Assembly: GCF_016863635.1 (NCBI RefSeq)
Contig: NZ_BOPG01000082.1
Location: 1 to 64,000 of the forward strand
Length of the DNA stretch: 64,000 nucleotides
Direction: 5' to 3'
Source of the DNA: Virgisporangium aurantiacum
GTDB taxonomy: Bacteria; Actinomycetota; Actinomycetes; Mycobacteriales; Micromonosporaceae
Both the position numbers and the translations under genes were made by a program. Under the pieces are notes generated by a model. It was not told the origin of the DNA and did not search any database. It saw only the letters and a list, made by a program, of their open reading frames with translations. Position 1 is the stretch's first letter. The number at the start of each line of letters is the position of its first letter. Shown one piece after another: positions 48,823 to 57,374 of this stretch.

Positions 48823-48903
48823 ATGGCCGAGCGCAGCGAGGGCATCATTAGGCAGAGCCCTCCCGGTCAGGGCGGGTCACCACGGAGTGGGGACCCGTCA
48901 TGA
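48823..48903 (+). CDS. 26-aa upstream ORF overlapping proA
   Basis: ATG 48823 has CGGAG 7 nt upstream and reads MAERSEGIIRQSPPGQGGSP, ending RSGDPS; its TGA overlaps the ATG of proA (ATGA). Translation would couple it to proA. A GGGTC/GACCC hairpin at 48874-48896 lies within it. It may be a leader peptide; alternatively the GAGCGCAGCGAG-type sequence is part of an intergenic repeat and the ORF is fortuitous. Confidence 0.35.
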   Translation: MAERSEGIIRQSPPGQGGSPRSGDPS

Positions 48904-50171
48904 CCCTCGACGCCGCACAGGCGGTGGCGGATGCCGCTGCCCGGGCCGCCGCCGCCAGCCCCGCGCTCGCCGCCGCCGGCCAGGAGCAGATCGACGCCGC
49001 CATCGTCGCGATGGCCGAGCGGCTCTCCGACGCCGGGATCGCGGCGCAGGTGCTGGCCGCGAACGAGGTCGACTGCGCCACGGCCAAGGAGGCGGGCATG
49101 GCCGGCGGCCTGCTCGACCGGCTCCGCCTCACCCCGGCCCGCCTCACCGACATGGCCGGCCAGCTGCGGCAACTCGCCGACACCGAGGCGCTGCCGACCA
49201 GGGCACCCGTGCGGCCACTGGAAAGCGAAGACGGCGGGCTCGTCGTGGAGGAGTGGCGCCGCCCGGTCGGCGTCATCGGCGCGAACTTCGAGGCCCGGCC
49301 CAACGTCGCGGTCGACGTCGCGTCGCAGCTGGTCAAGTCGCGCAACGCGGGCGTGCTGCGCACCGGGTCGGCCGCGATCGGCTCGGCCGCCGCGCTGGTC
49401 GACCTGGTCGTCGGCCCGGCGCTCGCCGCGGCCGGCCTGCCGGGTGACGCGGTGCAGCTGCTCCGCGTGCCCGGCCGCGAATCGGCCGAGGCGCTGGTGA
49501 CCGAGCCGACGAAGATTCCGCTGGTGATCCTGCGCGGCAGCGGCGAGAGCACCCGCACCCTGGCCGCCCGGGCGGCGCTGGCGGGCGTCAAGACGCTGGC
49601 GCACGCCGACGGCGGTGGCGTCATCTACCTCCATCCCGCCGCCGACAAAGCGCTCGCCGAGAAGCTGATCGGCGACGGCCTCGACCGGCTCGGCGTCTGC
49701 AACCGGTTGAATCTGCTCCTGATCGACACGGCGATCTGGGACGAGACGGTGCCGGGAATCGTCGAGAAGCTGGCCGCCCGCGAACCGAAGATCGCCGCCT
49801 CCCTGCCGCCGCACCAGCACCCGCTGGGCTACGAGTGGGCGCTCGACGACAACAACGAGGCCACCGTCACCATCGCGCCGGCCGACGGCGAACTCGACGC
49901 CGCCGACATCGCCAACCGGGAGACCTCCGGCCTGGCCGCGACGATCGTCACCGAGGACGCCACCGTCGCGAACAGGTTCCTCAAGGCGTACGTGGGCACG
50001 GGCGCGTTCTGGAACGCGTCGACGCGGAGGCTCGACGGGTTCAAGTTGCTCGGCGTCCCCGAAACCGGGATCAACGTCGACCGCGTCCCGGGCCCCCGCG
50101 GCCCGGTGACGTTCCGCGACCTCTACCTCCGGCAGTACGTGGTGGTACCCGCCGACCGGACCCTGGGCTGA
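48900..50171 (+). CDS. proA: Glutamate-5-semialdehyde dehydrogenase (gamma-glutamyl phosphate reductase)
   Basis: A 423-aa enzyme of proline biosynthesis reducing gamma-glutamyl phosphate to glutamate semialdehyde with NADPH. It has EEWRRPVGVIGANFEARPNV for the cofactor/substrate entry, GNAGVLRTGSAA-like NAGVLRTGSAAIGSAAALVD, the catalytic cysteine in RLGVCNRLNLLLI near 265, and GTGAFWNASTRRLDGFKLLG plus ETGINVDRVPGPRGPVTFRD at the C terminus. The family's usual GICHVYVD strand is GGGVIYLH here, as in other actinomycete enzymes I recall. No proB lies adjacent. Start ATG 48900. Its TGA overlaps the GntR gene (TGATG). Confidence 0.92.
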   Translation: MTLDAAQAVADAAARAAAASPALAAAGQEQIDAAIVAMAERLSDAGIAAQVLAANEVDCATAKEAGMAGGLLDRLRLTPARLTDMAGQLRQLADTEALPTRAPVRPLESEDGGLVVEEWRRPVGVIGANFEARPNVAVDVASQLVKSRNAGVLRTGSAAIGSAAALVDLVVGPALAAAGLPGDAVQLLRVPGRESAEALVTEPTKIPLVILRGSGESTRTLAARAALAGVKTLAHADGGGVIYLHPAADKALAEKLIGDGLDRLGVCNRLNLLLIDTAIWDETVPGIVEKLAAREPKIAASLPPHQHPLGYEWALDDNNEATVTIAPADGELDAADIANRETSGLAATIVTEDATVANRFLKAYVGTGAFWNASTRRLDGFKLLGVPETGINVDRVPGPRGPVTFRDLYLRQYVVVPADRTLG

Positions 50172-50872
50172 TGGCCCGCCCCGACGGCTCGGACACCTGG
50201 GTCGAACGGCTGGCCGAAGACCGGGCCGCCCTCACCGGCGGCAGCCGCTCCCAACTGCTCGCCGGAAAGCTGCGCCAGCGCATCACCGAGGGCGTGTTCC
50301 GGCCGGGGGAGCGGCTGAGCGAGGAGGCGTTGAGCGAGGCGCTGAGCGTCTCCCGGAACACGCTGCGCGAGGCGTTCCGCCAGCTGGCCCAGGAGGGCGT
50401 GCTGGTCCACGAGTTCGGCCGCGGCGTGTTCGTCCGCACCCTGACCGCCGACGACGTCCGCGACATCTACGCGATGCGCCGGATCCTCGAACTGGCCGCC
50501 GTGCGGAACCTGCCGAACGCGCCGGCCGGCGCGCTGGAACAGGTCCGGCTCGCGGTGGAGACCGCCGAGGAGGCCTCCGCCCGCTCGGACTGGGGCGCGG
50601 TCGGCAGCGCGAACATGCGTTTCCACCAGGCGGTGGCGGAGTTGGCCGGCAGCTACCGGGTGCGCGAGGCGGTGCGCCGGCTGCTCGCCGAGCTGCGCCT
50701 GGTCTTCGTGGTGATGGACGACCTGCGCGAGTTCCACGAGCCGTACCTGAAGTCGAATCGCGCGCTGTACGAGCTGCTGGCGGCGGGCGACGCCGCGGCG
50801 GCCGAGACGGCGTTCTCCGCGTACTTCGACACGGCGGAGTCGCAGCTACTGGCGGCGTACGGGAACCGCTAG
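50171..50872 (+). CDS. GntR-family (FCD) transcriptional regulator
   Basis: A 233-aa protein from ATG 50171. The wHTH reads LLAGKLRQRITEGVFRPGER, then LSEEALSEALSVSRNTLREA and FRQLAQEGVLVHEFGRGVFV. The FCD ligand-binding domain has YAMRRILELAAVRNLPNAPA, MRFHQAVAELAGSYRVREAV and SNRALYELLAAGDAAAAETA, with the Asp/His metal-site pattern. FCD regulators usually sense carboxylates or amino acids. It overlaps proA by one nt and precedes the MHS symporter, whose promoter holds a TTGTTC-N6-GAACAA dyad, so that transporter is the likely target. Confidence 0.88.
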   Translation: MARPDGSDTWVERLAEDRAALTGGSRSQLLAGKLRQRITEGVFRPGERLSEEALSEALSVSRNTLREAFRQLAQEGVLVHEFGRGVFVRTLTADDVRDIYAMRRILELAAVRNLPNAPAGALEQVRLAVETAEEASARSDWGAVGSANMRFHQAVAELAGSYRVREAVRRLLAELRLVFVVMDDLREFHEPYLKSNRALYELLAAGDAAAAETAFSAYFDTAESQLLAAYGNR

Positions 50873-50920
50873 GACGGCCGGAACCGCCGACAACGCATTG
50901 AAGATCTTGCACGCCCAGTC

Positions 50921-50949
50921 TTGACTTGTTCTTTGTTGAACAAAATACT
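50921..50949 (+). promoter_or_regulatory. Promoter and GntR-type operator of the MHS symporter
   Basis: TTGACT (50921-50926), 17 nt, AATACT (50944-50949) forms a good -35/-10 pair. Inside the spacer TTGTTC (50926-50931) and GAACAA (50938-50943) are an inverted repeat with 6 nt between, of the type bound by FCD-GntR proteins. The region is distinctly AT-rich. Confidence 0.6.
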
Positions 50950-51002
50950 TTAAGGACGAATAGCCAATCACAGCGGAGGCACATCAGCTCGGGAGGGTGC
51001 AC

Positions 51003-52313
51003 ATGACCACGGCCACCAGCAGTCGACGCAAAGTGATCGCCGCGAGCCTCATCGGTACCTCGCTGGAGTGGTACGACTTCTTCCTCTACTCCTCGGCCGC
51101 GGCCCTGGTCTTCGGCAAGCTGTTCTTCCCGACGTTCGACCCGCTCACCGGCACCCTGCTCGCGTTCGCGACGCACGCGGTCGCGTTCGTGGCGCGTCCG
51201 CTCGGCGGCATCGTGTTCGGGCACTTCGGTGACCGCGTCGGCCGCCGCGGCGTGCTCGTCGCGACGCTCGTGCTCATGGGTACCGCCACCATGCTGATCG
51301 GCGTCCTGCCCACCTACGCGCAGTGGGGCGTCGCCGCACCGATCGGCCTGGTGGTGCTGCGGTTCCTGCAAGGGCTCGGGCTCGGTGGCGAGTGGGGCGG
51401 CGCCGTCGTCATGACGCTCGAACACGGCAAGGAAGATCAGCGTGGACGCGATGCGGCCTGGCCGCAGGTGGGCGTCCCGGCCGGGAACCTGCTCGCCGCG
51501 GGCGTCCTGTGGCTGATGAACGCCGTGCTCAGCGACGCCGCGTTCCTGTCCTGGGGCTGGCGGGTGCCGTTCCTGCTGTCCGGCGTCCTGCTGCTGGTGG
51601 GGTTGTGGATCCGGGTCGCCGTCACGGAGTCGCCGCAGTTCGAGGCGATGAAGTCACAGGAGGGCGCCGCGAAGGTGCCGCTGGTCGAGGTGCTGCGCGC
51701 CCACCCGCGCGGCCTGCTCACGGCCATGGCCGCCCGCATCGGCACCGACGTGGCGTTCTACGTGTTCACGCTGTACCTGCTCACGTACGTCACCTCGAAT
51801 GTCGGCCTGCCGCGGCAGGCCGGGCTCACCGCGGTGCTCGTCGGCTCGGGTGTCCAACTGGTGCTGATCCCGTTCTTCGGCGCGCTGTCCGACCGCGTCG
51901 GCCGGCGGCCGGTGTACGCGGCCGGCGCGGTCGCGGCGGCGGTGTGGGCGTTCGCGCTGTTCCCGTTGCTCGACACCGGCAACCGGCTGGTCATCGTCCT
52001 GGCCGTGGTGGTCGCGCTGGTCACGCACGCGGCGATGTACGGACCGCAGGCGGCGTTCGTCGCCGAGATGTTCCCCACCCGGCTGCGGTACTCGGGCGCG
52101 TCGATGGGCTACCAGGTGGCCGGCATCCTCGGCGGCGCGCTGGCGCCGATCATCGCGGTGCGACTGGTGCAGACGACGGGGTCCACGCTCGCCGTGTCGG
52201 TGTACGTGTTGCTGGCACTGGCGATCACGGGTGTCGCGTTGTGGTTCGCGCCGGAGACCGCGTCCGGTGTCTCCGGTGCGAAGCGCGACGTGGAGTTGAC
52301 CGACGCGCGTTAG
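51003..52313 (+). CDS. MHS-family MFS metabolite-H+ symporter
   Basis: A 436-aa transporter from ATG 51003 (GGGAGG 6 nt upstream; GTG 50997 overlaps that site). The signature IGTSLEWYDFFLYSSAAALV of the metabolite:H+ symporters is at the N terminus, followed by HFGDRVGRRGVLVATLVLMG (A motif) and RFLQGLGLGGEWGGAVVMTL. The mid and C-terminal halves include YVTSNVGLPRQAGLTAVLVG, SDRVGRRPVYAAGA and EMFPTRLRYSGASMGYQVAG. Typical substrates are citrate, proline/betaine, shikimate or alpha-ketoglutarate; which one is unknown. The GntR/FCD regulator is upstream. Confidence 0.92.
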   Translation: MTTATSSRRKVIAASLIGTSLEWYDFFLYSSAAALVFGKLFFPTFDPLTGTLLAFATHAVAFVARPLGGIVFGHFGDRVGRRGVLVATLVLMGTATMLIGVLPTYAQWGVAAPIGLVVLRFLQGLGLGGEWGGAVVMTLEHGKEDQRGRDAAWPQVGVPAGNLLAAGVLWLMNAVLSDAAFLSWGWRVPFLLSGVLLLVGLWIRVAVTESPQFEAMKSQEGAAKVPLVEVLRAHPRGLLTAMAARIGTDVAFYVFTLYLLTYVTSNVGLPRQAGLTAVLVGSGVQLVLIPFFGALSDRVGRRPVYAAGAVAAAVWAFALFPLLDTGNRLVIVLAVVVALVTHAAMYGPQAAFVAEMFPTRLRYSGASMGYQVAGILGGALAPIIAVRLVQTTGSTLAVSVYVLLALAITGVALWFAPETASGVSGAKRDVELTDAR

Positions 52314-52323
52314 CCTCGGGCGG

Positions 52324-52965
52324 ATGGAAACACCCACACCCGGCGATCGGGCCCGTGGCCTCGCCGCCGAGTCGCTCGCGTCCGACGACCCGACCGGCTG
52401 GTTCGAGCGGCTCTACGGCGACGGCGACCTGACCGTCCCCTGGCACCAGGACGGGCCCGACCCGCATCTCAAGGGCTGGGCGGAGGCGAAGAAGCTCGAC
52501 GGCGTCGGGCAGACCGCCCTCGTGGTCGGTGCCGGGCTCGGCGACGACGCGGAGTTCGTCGCCGGGCTCGGCTTCGCCACCACCGCGTTCGACGTGGCGC
52601 CGAGCGCGGTGGAGCGGGCCCGGCAGCGGTTCCCCGCATCGACGGTGCGCTACGAGGTGGCCGACCTGCTGAACCTGCCGGCCGGCTGGCGGTTCGACCT
52701 CGTGGTGGAGAACTTCACGGTGCAGTCGCTCCCGGTCGGGCTTCGAAAAGAGGCGATCGCGGCGGTGGCCCGCGCGGTGGCGCCGGGCGGAACCCTGATC
52801 GTGCACGCCACGTACCGCGATCCAGCGGTCGAACGGCCGGGACCGCCGTGGCCGCTCACGCGGGAAGACGTCGACGGGTTCGGCCTGAACCCGGTGACGG
52901 TGACGCTGATCCCGGAGCCCGGCCACCCGCACCTGGGGACCTGGCAGGCCGAGTTCACCGCGTAG
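52324..52965 (+). CDS. Class I SAM-dependent methyltransferase (TPMT-like)
   Basis: A 213-aa protein. An N-terminal DPTGWFERLYGDGDLTVPWH leads to the SAM motif I ALVVGAGLGDDAEFVAGLGF, then TTAFDVAPSAVERARQRFP, and FDLVVENFTVQSLPVGLRKE at the motif IV position. The WFERLY...VPW opening is like thiopurine/thiol methyltransferases. Its substrate is unknown. It follows the symporter after 10 nt and may be in its transcript. The last 11 nt overlap the convergent NAD(P)-binding gene. Confidence 0.85.
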   Translation: METPTPGDRARGLAAESLASDDPTGWFERLYGDGDLTVPWHQDGPDPHLKGWAEAKKLDGVGQTALVVGAGLGDDAEFVAGLGFATTAFDVAPSAVERARQRFPASTVRYEVADLLNLPAGWRFDLVVENFTVQSLPVGLRKEAIAAVARAVAPGGTLIVHATYRDPAVERPGPPWPLTREDVDGFGLNPVTVTLIPEPGHPHLGTWQAEFTA

Positions 52966-53608
52966 CGAGCCGTTTCAGGTCCCGGGTGCGCAAAACCCGG
53001 CCCTCGCCGTCGCCGAGCGCGGCCTCGATCATGCCGCGGGCCAGGTCGGTGGCGGTGATCGCGAGGCCCGGCAGGATCGCGTTGAGGGCCGGGAAGACCG
53101 CGCGCATCAGGGCACCGGCCGGCCGTTCCGGCTCCGGGTGGATGTATCCGGGACGCACGACGAACAGCCGCCGCAGCCCGTTGCCGGCCAACTGCGCCTC
53201 GGCCTCGCCCTTCACCCGGGCATAGCGGAAGAGCCCGCGCTGGCTGGCACCGGCGGCGCTCAGGTGCACGAACGTGTGCTCCGGGCTGCGTTCCCGCAGG
53301 ATGTCGGCGGCCGCGAGCGGGTAGGTGAGCGTCACCTCGCGGTAACCGACGGCACTGCCGGCCCGCCGTCGCGACGTGCCGAGACAGAAGAAACACGCGG
53401 CGACGCCGGTGAGCTGGTGCGCCAGCGACTCGGGGTGGCTGAAGTCGTGGCAGTGGATGTCGATCAGCCGCGGGTGCCCGATGCCGATCGGCCGGCGCGT
53501 GATGGCGCGGACCTCGGCGACGCGCTCGTCGGCCAGGCACTGCGCCACGACGGCCGAGCCGGCGGTGCCGGTGGCGCCGAACACCACGACGCGGACCGGA
53601 TCGGACAT
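52955..53608 (-). CDS. NAD(P)-binding atypical SDR protein
   Basis: A 217-aa Rossmann protein: VRVVVFGATGTAGSAVVAQC at the N terminus has the G-x-x-G-x-x-G motif of NmrA/atypical SDRs. Next come VAACFFCLGTSRRRAGSAVG, TFVHLSAAGASQRGLFRYAR followed by VKGEAEAQL (Y-x-x-x-K as YARVK), and FVVRPGYIHPEPERPAG. It resembles the oxidoreductase HTATIP2-like group. The substrate is unknown. It is divergent from the AraC gene. Confidence 0.8.
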   Translation of the reverse strand: MSDPVRVVVFGATGTAGSAVVAQCLADERVAEVRAITRRPIGIGHPRLIDIHCHDFSHPESLAHQLTGVAACFFCLGTSRRRAGSAVGYREVTLTYPLAAADILRERSPEHTFVHLSAAGASQRGLFRYARVKGEAEAQLAGNGLRRLFVVRPGYIHPEPERPAGALMRAVFPALNAILPGLAITATDLARGMIEAALGDGEGRVLRTRDLKRLATR

Positions 53609-53664
53609 GTGCGTGCGCCTCCTGAGGACTCCAACCCGGCCGTCGGAATTCTAAGCTAGGGCCC

Positions 53665-54117
53665 GTGACCCATGCCGTCGCCGTGCAGTTGCTCATGCAC
53701 CTGCGCCGCGCCCGTGATCACATCGACCGGTACTACCGCGAGCCCCTCGATCTCGACGCGCTGGCCAGGGTCGCCGGCGTATCGAAGTACCACTTCGCCC
53801 GCACGTTCGAGCTGGCCTACGGCGAGACGCCCATCCGGTACCTGACCCGTCGTCGCATCGAACGGGCACAGGACCTGCTCCGGCACGCGAACCTGACCGT
53901 CACCGAGGTGTGCATGGAGGTCGGGTTCGCGAGTCTCGGCTCGTTCTCGTCGCGGTTCACCAGCCTGGTGGGCGAGAGCCCCACCGCCTACCGGAACCGG
54001 TGGGCCGCCCGCGGCGCTCCCCATGTACCCGGCTGTTGGCTGTTCATGCGCGGCGTCCTCGACCACTCCGGAACCAGCGAAGCAATCTCGGAGAAGCACG
54101 GAGAGCAACCGCGGTAG
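53665..54117 (+). CDS. AraC-family transcriptional regulator (DNA-binding domain only)
   Basis: A 150-aa protein from GTG 53665. Two HTHs are present: LDLDALARVAGVSKYHFART and VTEVCMEVGFASLGSFSSRF, followed by ESPTAYRNRW. There is no sensor domain, as in MarA/SoxS-like regulators. TAAGCT (53652-53657) lies 7 nt before the GTG with no Shine-Dalgarno, suggesting a leaderless transcript. It is followed after 13 nt by a VOC gene, a common pairing. Confidence 0.9.
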   Translation: MTHAVAVQLLMHLRRARDHIDRYYREPLDLDALARVAGVSKYHFARTFELAYGETPIRYLTRRRIERAQDLLRHANLTVTEVCMEVGFASLGSFSSRFTSLVGESPTAYRNRWAARGAPHVPGCWLFMRGVLDHSGTSEAISEKHGEQPR

Positions 54118-54130
54118 TAGCGTCCATTGC

Positions 54131-54565
54131 ATGATCACAAACGTTTCGCTCGTCACCGTGTACTGCCTTGACCAGGACAAAGCCCGCGATTTCTACGTCG
54201 ACGTGCTCGGCTTCGAGGCGGCCGTCGACATCTCGATGGGTGATGGCTTCCGATGGGTGACGCTGAAGCACCCGAGCCAGCCCGAACTCGAACTGACCCT
54301 GATGGTGCCCGGCCCGCCGCTGACCGCCGAGGCGGCCGCCTTCTACCGCGGGCAACTGGAGAAGGGTGAGATGGGCGGCCTGGGCCTCCAGGTCGACGAC
54401 TGTCGCAAGACGTACGAGGAGCTCGTCGCCAAGGGCGTGACGTTCATCCAGGAACCGTCCGACCGCCCCTACGGTGTAGAGGCGGTCTGTCGCGACGTCT
54501 CGGGCAACTGGCTCGTGCTGGTCGAGAAGAAGGCGTTCACACCGGGTGACTTCAGCGGCGGGTGA
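54131..54565 (+). CDS. VOC-family (glyoxalase/bleomycin-resistance fold) protein
   Basis: A 144-aa protein from ATG 54131. The first beta-alpha-beta-beta-beta module has VTVYCLDQDKARDFYVDVLG and FRWVTLKHPSQPELELTLMV. The second has GLGLQVDDCRKTYEELVAKG and VEAVCRDVSGNWLVLVEK, with the metal-binding Glu near the end. The fold includes dioxygenases, glyoxalase I and drug-binding proteins. It is probably co-transcribed with and under control of the AraC regulator. The end overlaps the convergent membrane-protein gene by 14 nt. Confidence 0.88.
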   Translation: MITNVSLVTVYCLDQDKARDFYVDVLGFEAAVDISMGDGFRWVTLKHPSQPELELTLMVPGPPLTAEAAAFYRGQLEKGEMGGLGLQVDDCRKTYEELVAKGVTFIQEPSDRPYGVEAVCRDVSGNWLVLVEKKAFTPGDFSGG

Positions 54566-55187
54566 GCTCCGGGCGCAACGCGAGGATCAGGCCGAGTGCC
54601 GTGTACCCGATCAGCAGGTGACCCACGGCCACCCACTGGGCGACCGCGCCGCCGACGATCACGAACACGGGTACGGTCACCGGCGCCCAGCTCTCCGCCA
54701 CCGCCGGCCATCCGCGGGCCAGCCCGCGCCACCGCCCGGCGATCGCCACCTTCACGCCGATGATCGCCATCCCCAGCATCGAGAGTGGCCAGAACGCGTC
54801 GAGCACGGCCAGCCACACGTCGTCCCGGAAGGCCGGGACGGCGCCGTGTAAAACGGTCCAGAGCGTCGCGAGGGTCAGCAGGCCGAACTCGACGCGCAGC
54901 ATGCCGCGGGCGATCCTGGTGACCCCGGTCGCGCCGGTCTTGAGCTGGGCGGCGACCAGCGCGAAGAGGCCGATCTGGAACGGCAGGCCGCTGAGGTCGC
55001 CGATCGTGATGCCGATCGTGGTCTCCGGCACGTTGCCGACGGTGGCCAGCCCGGCGACCCAGCAGAGCGTGCCGGCGGTGACCATGATGCCGGCCCGCCG
55101 CACCGCGCGGTCGGCGTCCACGACAGGTGCGGGATCAAGAGCGGGGACGTCGGTGCGGGCGTAAGCGGGGTTGGTCGAGATCGTCAT
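54552..55187 (-). CDS. Multi-pass membrane protein of unknown function
   Basis: A 211-aa protein from ATG 55187. After a soluble 30-residue N terminus it has about six hydrophobic segments: GIMVTAGTLCWVAGLATVGN, GLPFQIGLFALVAAQLKTG, FGLLTLATLWTVLHGAV, LDAFWPLSMLGMAIIGVKVA, VTVPVFVIVGGAVAQWVA and VGHLLIGYTALGLILALRPE. It resembles small integral proteins often found beside two-component genes. It is divergent from the HK/RR pair, whose promoter region it shares (55188-55352), and is a plausible target of that pair. No catalytic motif. Confidence 0.75.
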   Translation of the reverse strand: MTISTNPAYARTDVPALDPAPVVDADRAVRRAGIMVTAGTLCWVAGLATVGNVPETTIGITIGDLSGLPFQIGLFALVAAQLKTGATGVTRIARGMLRVEFGLLTLATLWTVLHGAVPAFRDDVWLAVLDAFWPLSMLGMAIIGVKVAIAGRWRGLARGWPAVAESWAPVTVPVFVIVGGAVAQWVAVGHLLIGYTALGLILALRPELTRR

Positions 55188-55352
55188 GTCGGGTCCTTCG
55201 GAAGTCGGTGCGTTGACACCGGGAACCTTCGGCGGGGCGCGTCCCGGGCCGGCAGGGCTCGCCGCCCCGGATCGGGTCCTGCCCGGTGTCCCGACCCGGA
55301 CGGGACCGTTGTCCCGACGACCGCGGGACGCCTGAGCTGCGACGATGCCTGA

Positions 55353-57374
55353 GTGAGGCACGAAAGGAAGATCGCCGGCGCCGTGATCGTGGTGGCCGTC
55401 GCCGCCACCGTGGCCGCGGCCGTCCTCGACCTCCGCGTCCCCGCGGCCCACCGCCGGGACCTGGTGCTGGAGGCGGGCTGGCTCGCCGGCATCCCCGGCG
55501 TCGTCCTCGCGGTGCCCGGCGCTCTCCTCCTGCGCAGGATCCCCACCCACCCGGTCGCCTGGGTGCTGTGCGTCACCGGCCTGCACTGGAGCCTCGACGG
55601 CTTCGCGTCGAGCTGGCTGGCGTACGCCACGCTGAGCGAACCGGCCAGACCGGGAGCGGAGTTCGCGTTCTGGGCGTACCAGCGGCTGGGCGCCAGCCTC
55701 CTGCTCGCGCTCCCGCTCGTCCTCCTGCTCTATCCCGACGGGCGCCTGCCGGTCGGCCGGTGGTGGCGCGTGGCGGCGATCGTCAGCCTGGCCGCGACGG
55801 CGCTGTTCCCGCTGGCGCTGCTGGCGGTGCCGAGCGACATCGCGCAGGACCAGCAGACCGGCGCGGCCCTGCCGGCCGCCTTCGCCGCGCTGAACCTGGA
55901 CCTCACCACGATCCCGCTGCCGCCCGGCGTCTGGGAGCCGGTGTTCGCCGCGACCCTGGCGCTGGTGCCGCTCAGCCTGCTCGTGCCGTTCGCCGTGGTG
56001 ATCAAGCGGTACCGGGCCAACCGCGTCCGGATGCGCTGGCTGCTGTGGGCGGCGGTCGTCGACGTGCTGGTGATGCTCTCGACGGTGGTCACGCCGGACT
56101 GGTTCACGTCGGTCGCCCTCACGATCGCCGTGTGCGTCACCGGCGTGGCCGTCGCCATCGGGATCGTCCGGCCCGACGTCACCGACGTCGACGAACTGCT
56201 CGGCGGCACCCTCCGGTACGGCGCCCTGGCGATCGCGGTGGTCGCGGTCGACGCCCTCGTGCTCGGCGTGACGACCGCGCTGGCCGAACGCGACGCGGCG
56301 GTGCTGGCGTTGCTGGTGGTCACCGCCGTCTACGGGCCGCTGCGGCACCGGCTGTGGCGGCTCGCCGGCCGGCTGATGTTCGGTCGCCGCGACGACCGGT
56401 ACGGCGTCGTCGCGAGCCTGGCCGAGCAGTTGGAGCGCTCGCCGGCGCCGGAGGAGCAACTGCTCGCCGTGGCCCGCACGGTCGCCGAGGCGTTCCGGGC
56501 GCCGTTCGTCGCGGTCGAGGTCGATCGCGCCGGTTCGGCGTCGCTGGTCGCTTCGTACGGGACGCGTCCGCGCGAGACCCAGGTGCTGCCGATCACCTAC
56601 CGGGGCGAGGCGGTCGGCCGGCTGGTCCTCGGCCGGCCGGGTCGGCTCCGCGCGCTGTCCGCCCGCGACGAACGGCTGCTCGGTGACGTCGTGCGCCAGG
56701 CCGCCGCCGCGGTCCGGGCCGGCCACCTCGCCGCCGAACTCCAGCGCAGCCGCCACCAGATCGTGACGGCGCGGGAGGAGGAACGCCGGCGCCTGCGCCG
56801 CGACCTGCACGACGGGTTGGGCCCGAGCCTCGGCGCGGTCGCGCTGCGCATCGACGCGGCCCGCAACGTCCTGCGCAAGGACGCGGTCCGCGGCGACGGG
56901 ATGCTGGTCCAGGCCCGCGAGGACGCCCGTGCGGCACTCGCCGACGTGCGGCGGCTGGTGCACGACCTGCGTCCACCCGCCCTCGACGACGTGGGCCTCC
57001 TCGGCGCGATCCGGCAGCAGGCGGACAAGATGCCCGGCCCGACCGTGACCGTGGACGGCGGCGACGGGCTCGACCGGTTGCCGGCGGCGGTCGAGGTGGC
57101 GGCGTACCGGATCGTGTCGGAGGCGCTCACCAACGTGGTCAAGCACGCGTCGGCGTCCGCGTGCACGGTGACGCTGGCCGTGGCCGGTGGCGATCTCGTG
57201 GTCGAGGTGGCCGACGACGGCGTCGGGATCCGTCCCGAGACGCCCGCCGGGGTGGGCCTGGTCTCGATCCGCGAACGCGTGGCTGAGCTGGGCGGACACT
57301 GCCGGATAGAGTGCCCGGGCGAGCACGGGACCCTGGTGCGGGCGGTGCTTCCGTTGCTGGAGGTGGCGAAGTGA
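55353..57374 (+). CDS. Sensor histidine kinase with multi-TM and GAF-like sensor (HisKA_3)
   Basis: A 673-aa kinase from GTG 55353. The first 330 residues hold about 9 membrane segments (GAVIVVAVAATVAAAVLDL, LAGIPGVVLAVPGALLLRRI, LGASLLLALPLVLLLYPDGR). A GAF-like region follows (RSPAPEEQLLAVARTVAEAF to LVLGRPGRLRALSARDERLL). The phosphoacceptor is in ERRRLRRDLHDGLGPSLGAV near 488. The ATPase has AAYRIVSEALTNVVKHASAS and DDGVGIRPETPAGVGLVSIR. It overlaps the response-regulator gene (GTGA) and is divergent from the membrane-protein gene. Confidence 0.9.
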   Translation: MRHERKIAGAVIVVAVAATVAAAVLDLRVPAAHRRDLVLEAGWLAGIPGVVLAVPGALLLRRIPTHPVAWVLCVTGLHWSLDGFASSWLAYATLSEPARPGAEFAFWAYQRLGASLLLALPLVLLLYPDGRLPVGRWWRVAAIVSLAATALFPLALLAVPSDIAQDQQTGAALPAAFAALNLDLTTIPLPPGVWEPVFAATLALVPLSLLVPFAVVIKRYRANRVRMRWLLWAAVVDVLVMLSTVVTPDWFTSVALTIAVCVTGVAVAIGIVRPDVTDVDELLGGTLRYGALAIAVVAVDALVLGVTTALAERDAAVLALLVVTAVYGPLRHRLWRLAGRLMFGRRDDRYGVVASLAEQLERSPAPEEQLLAVARTVAEAFRAPFVAVEVDRAGSASLVASYGTRPRETQVLPITYRGEAVGRLVLGRPGRLRALSARDERLLGDVVRQAAAAVRAGHLAAELQRSRHQIVTAREEERRRLRRDLHDGLGPSLGAVALRIDAARNVLRKDAVRGDGMLVQAREDARAALADVRRLVHDLRPPALDDVGLLGAIRQQADKMPGPTVTVDGGDGLDRLPAAVEVAAYRIVSEALTNVVKHASASACTVTLAVAGGDLVVEVADDGVGIRPETPAGVGLVSIRERVAELGGHCRIECPGEHGTLVRAVLPLLEVAK

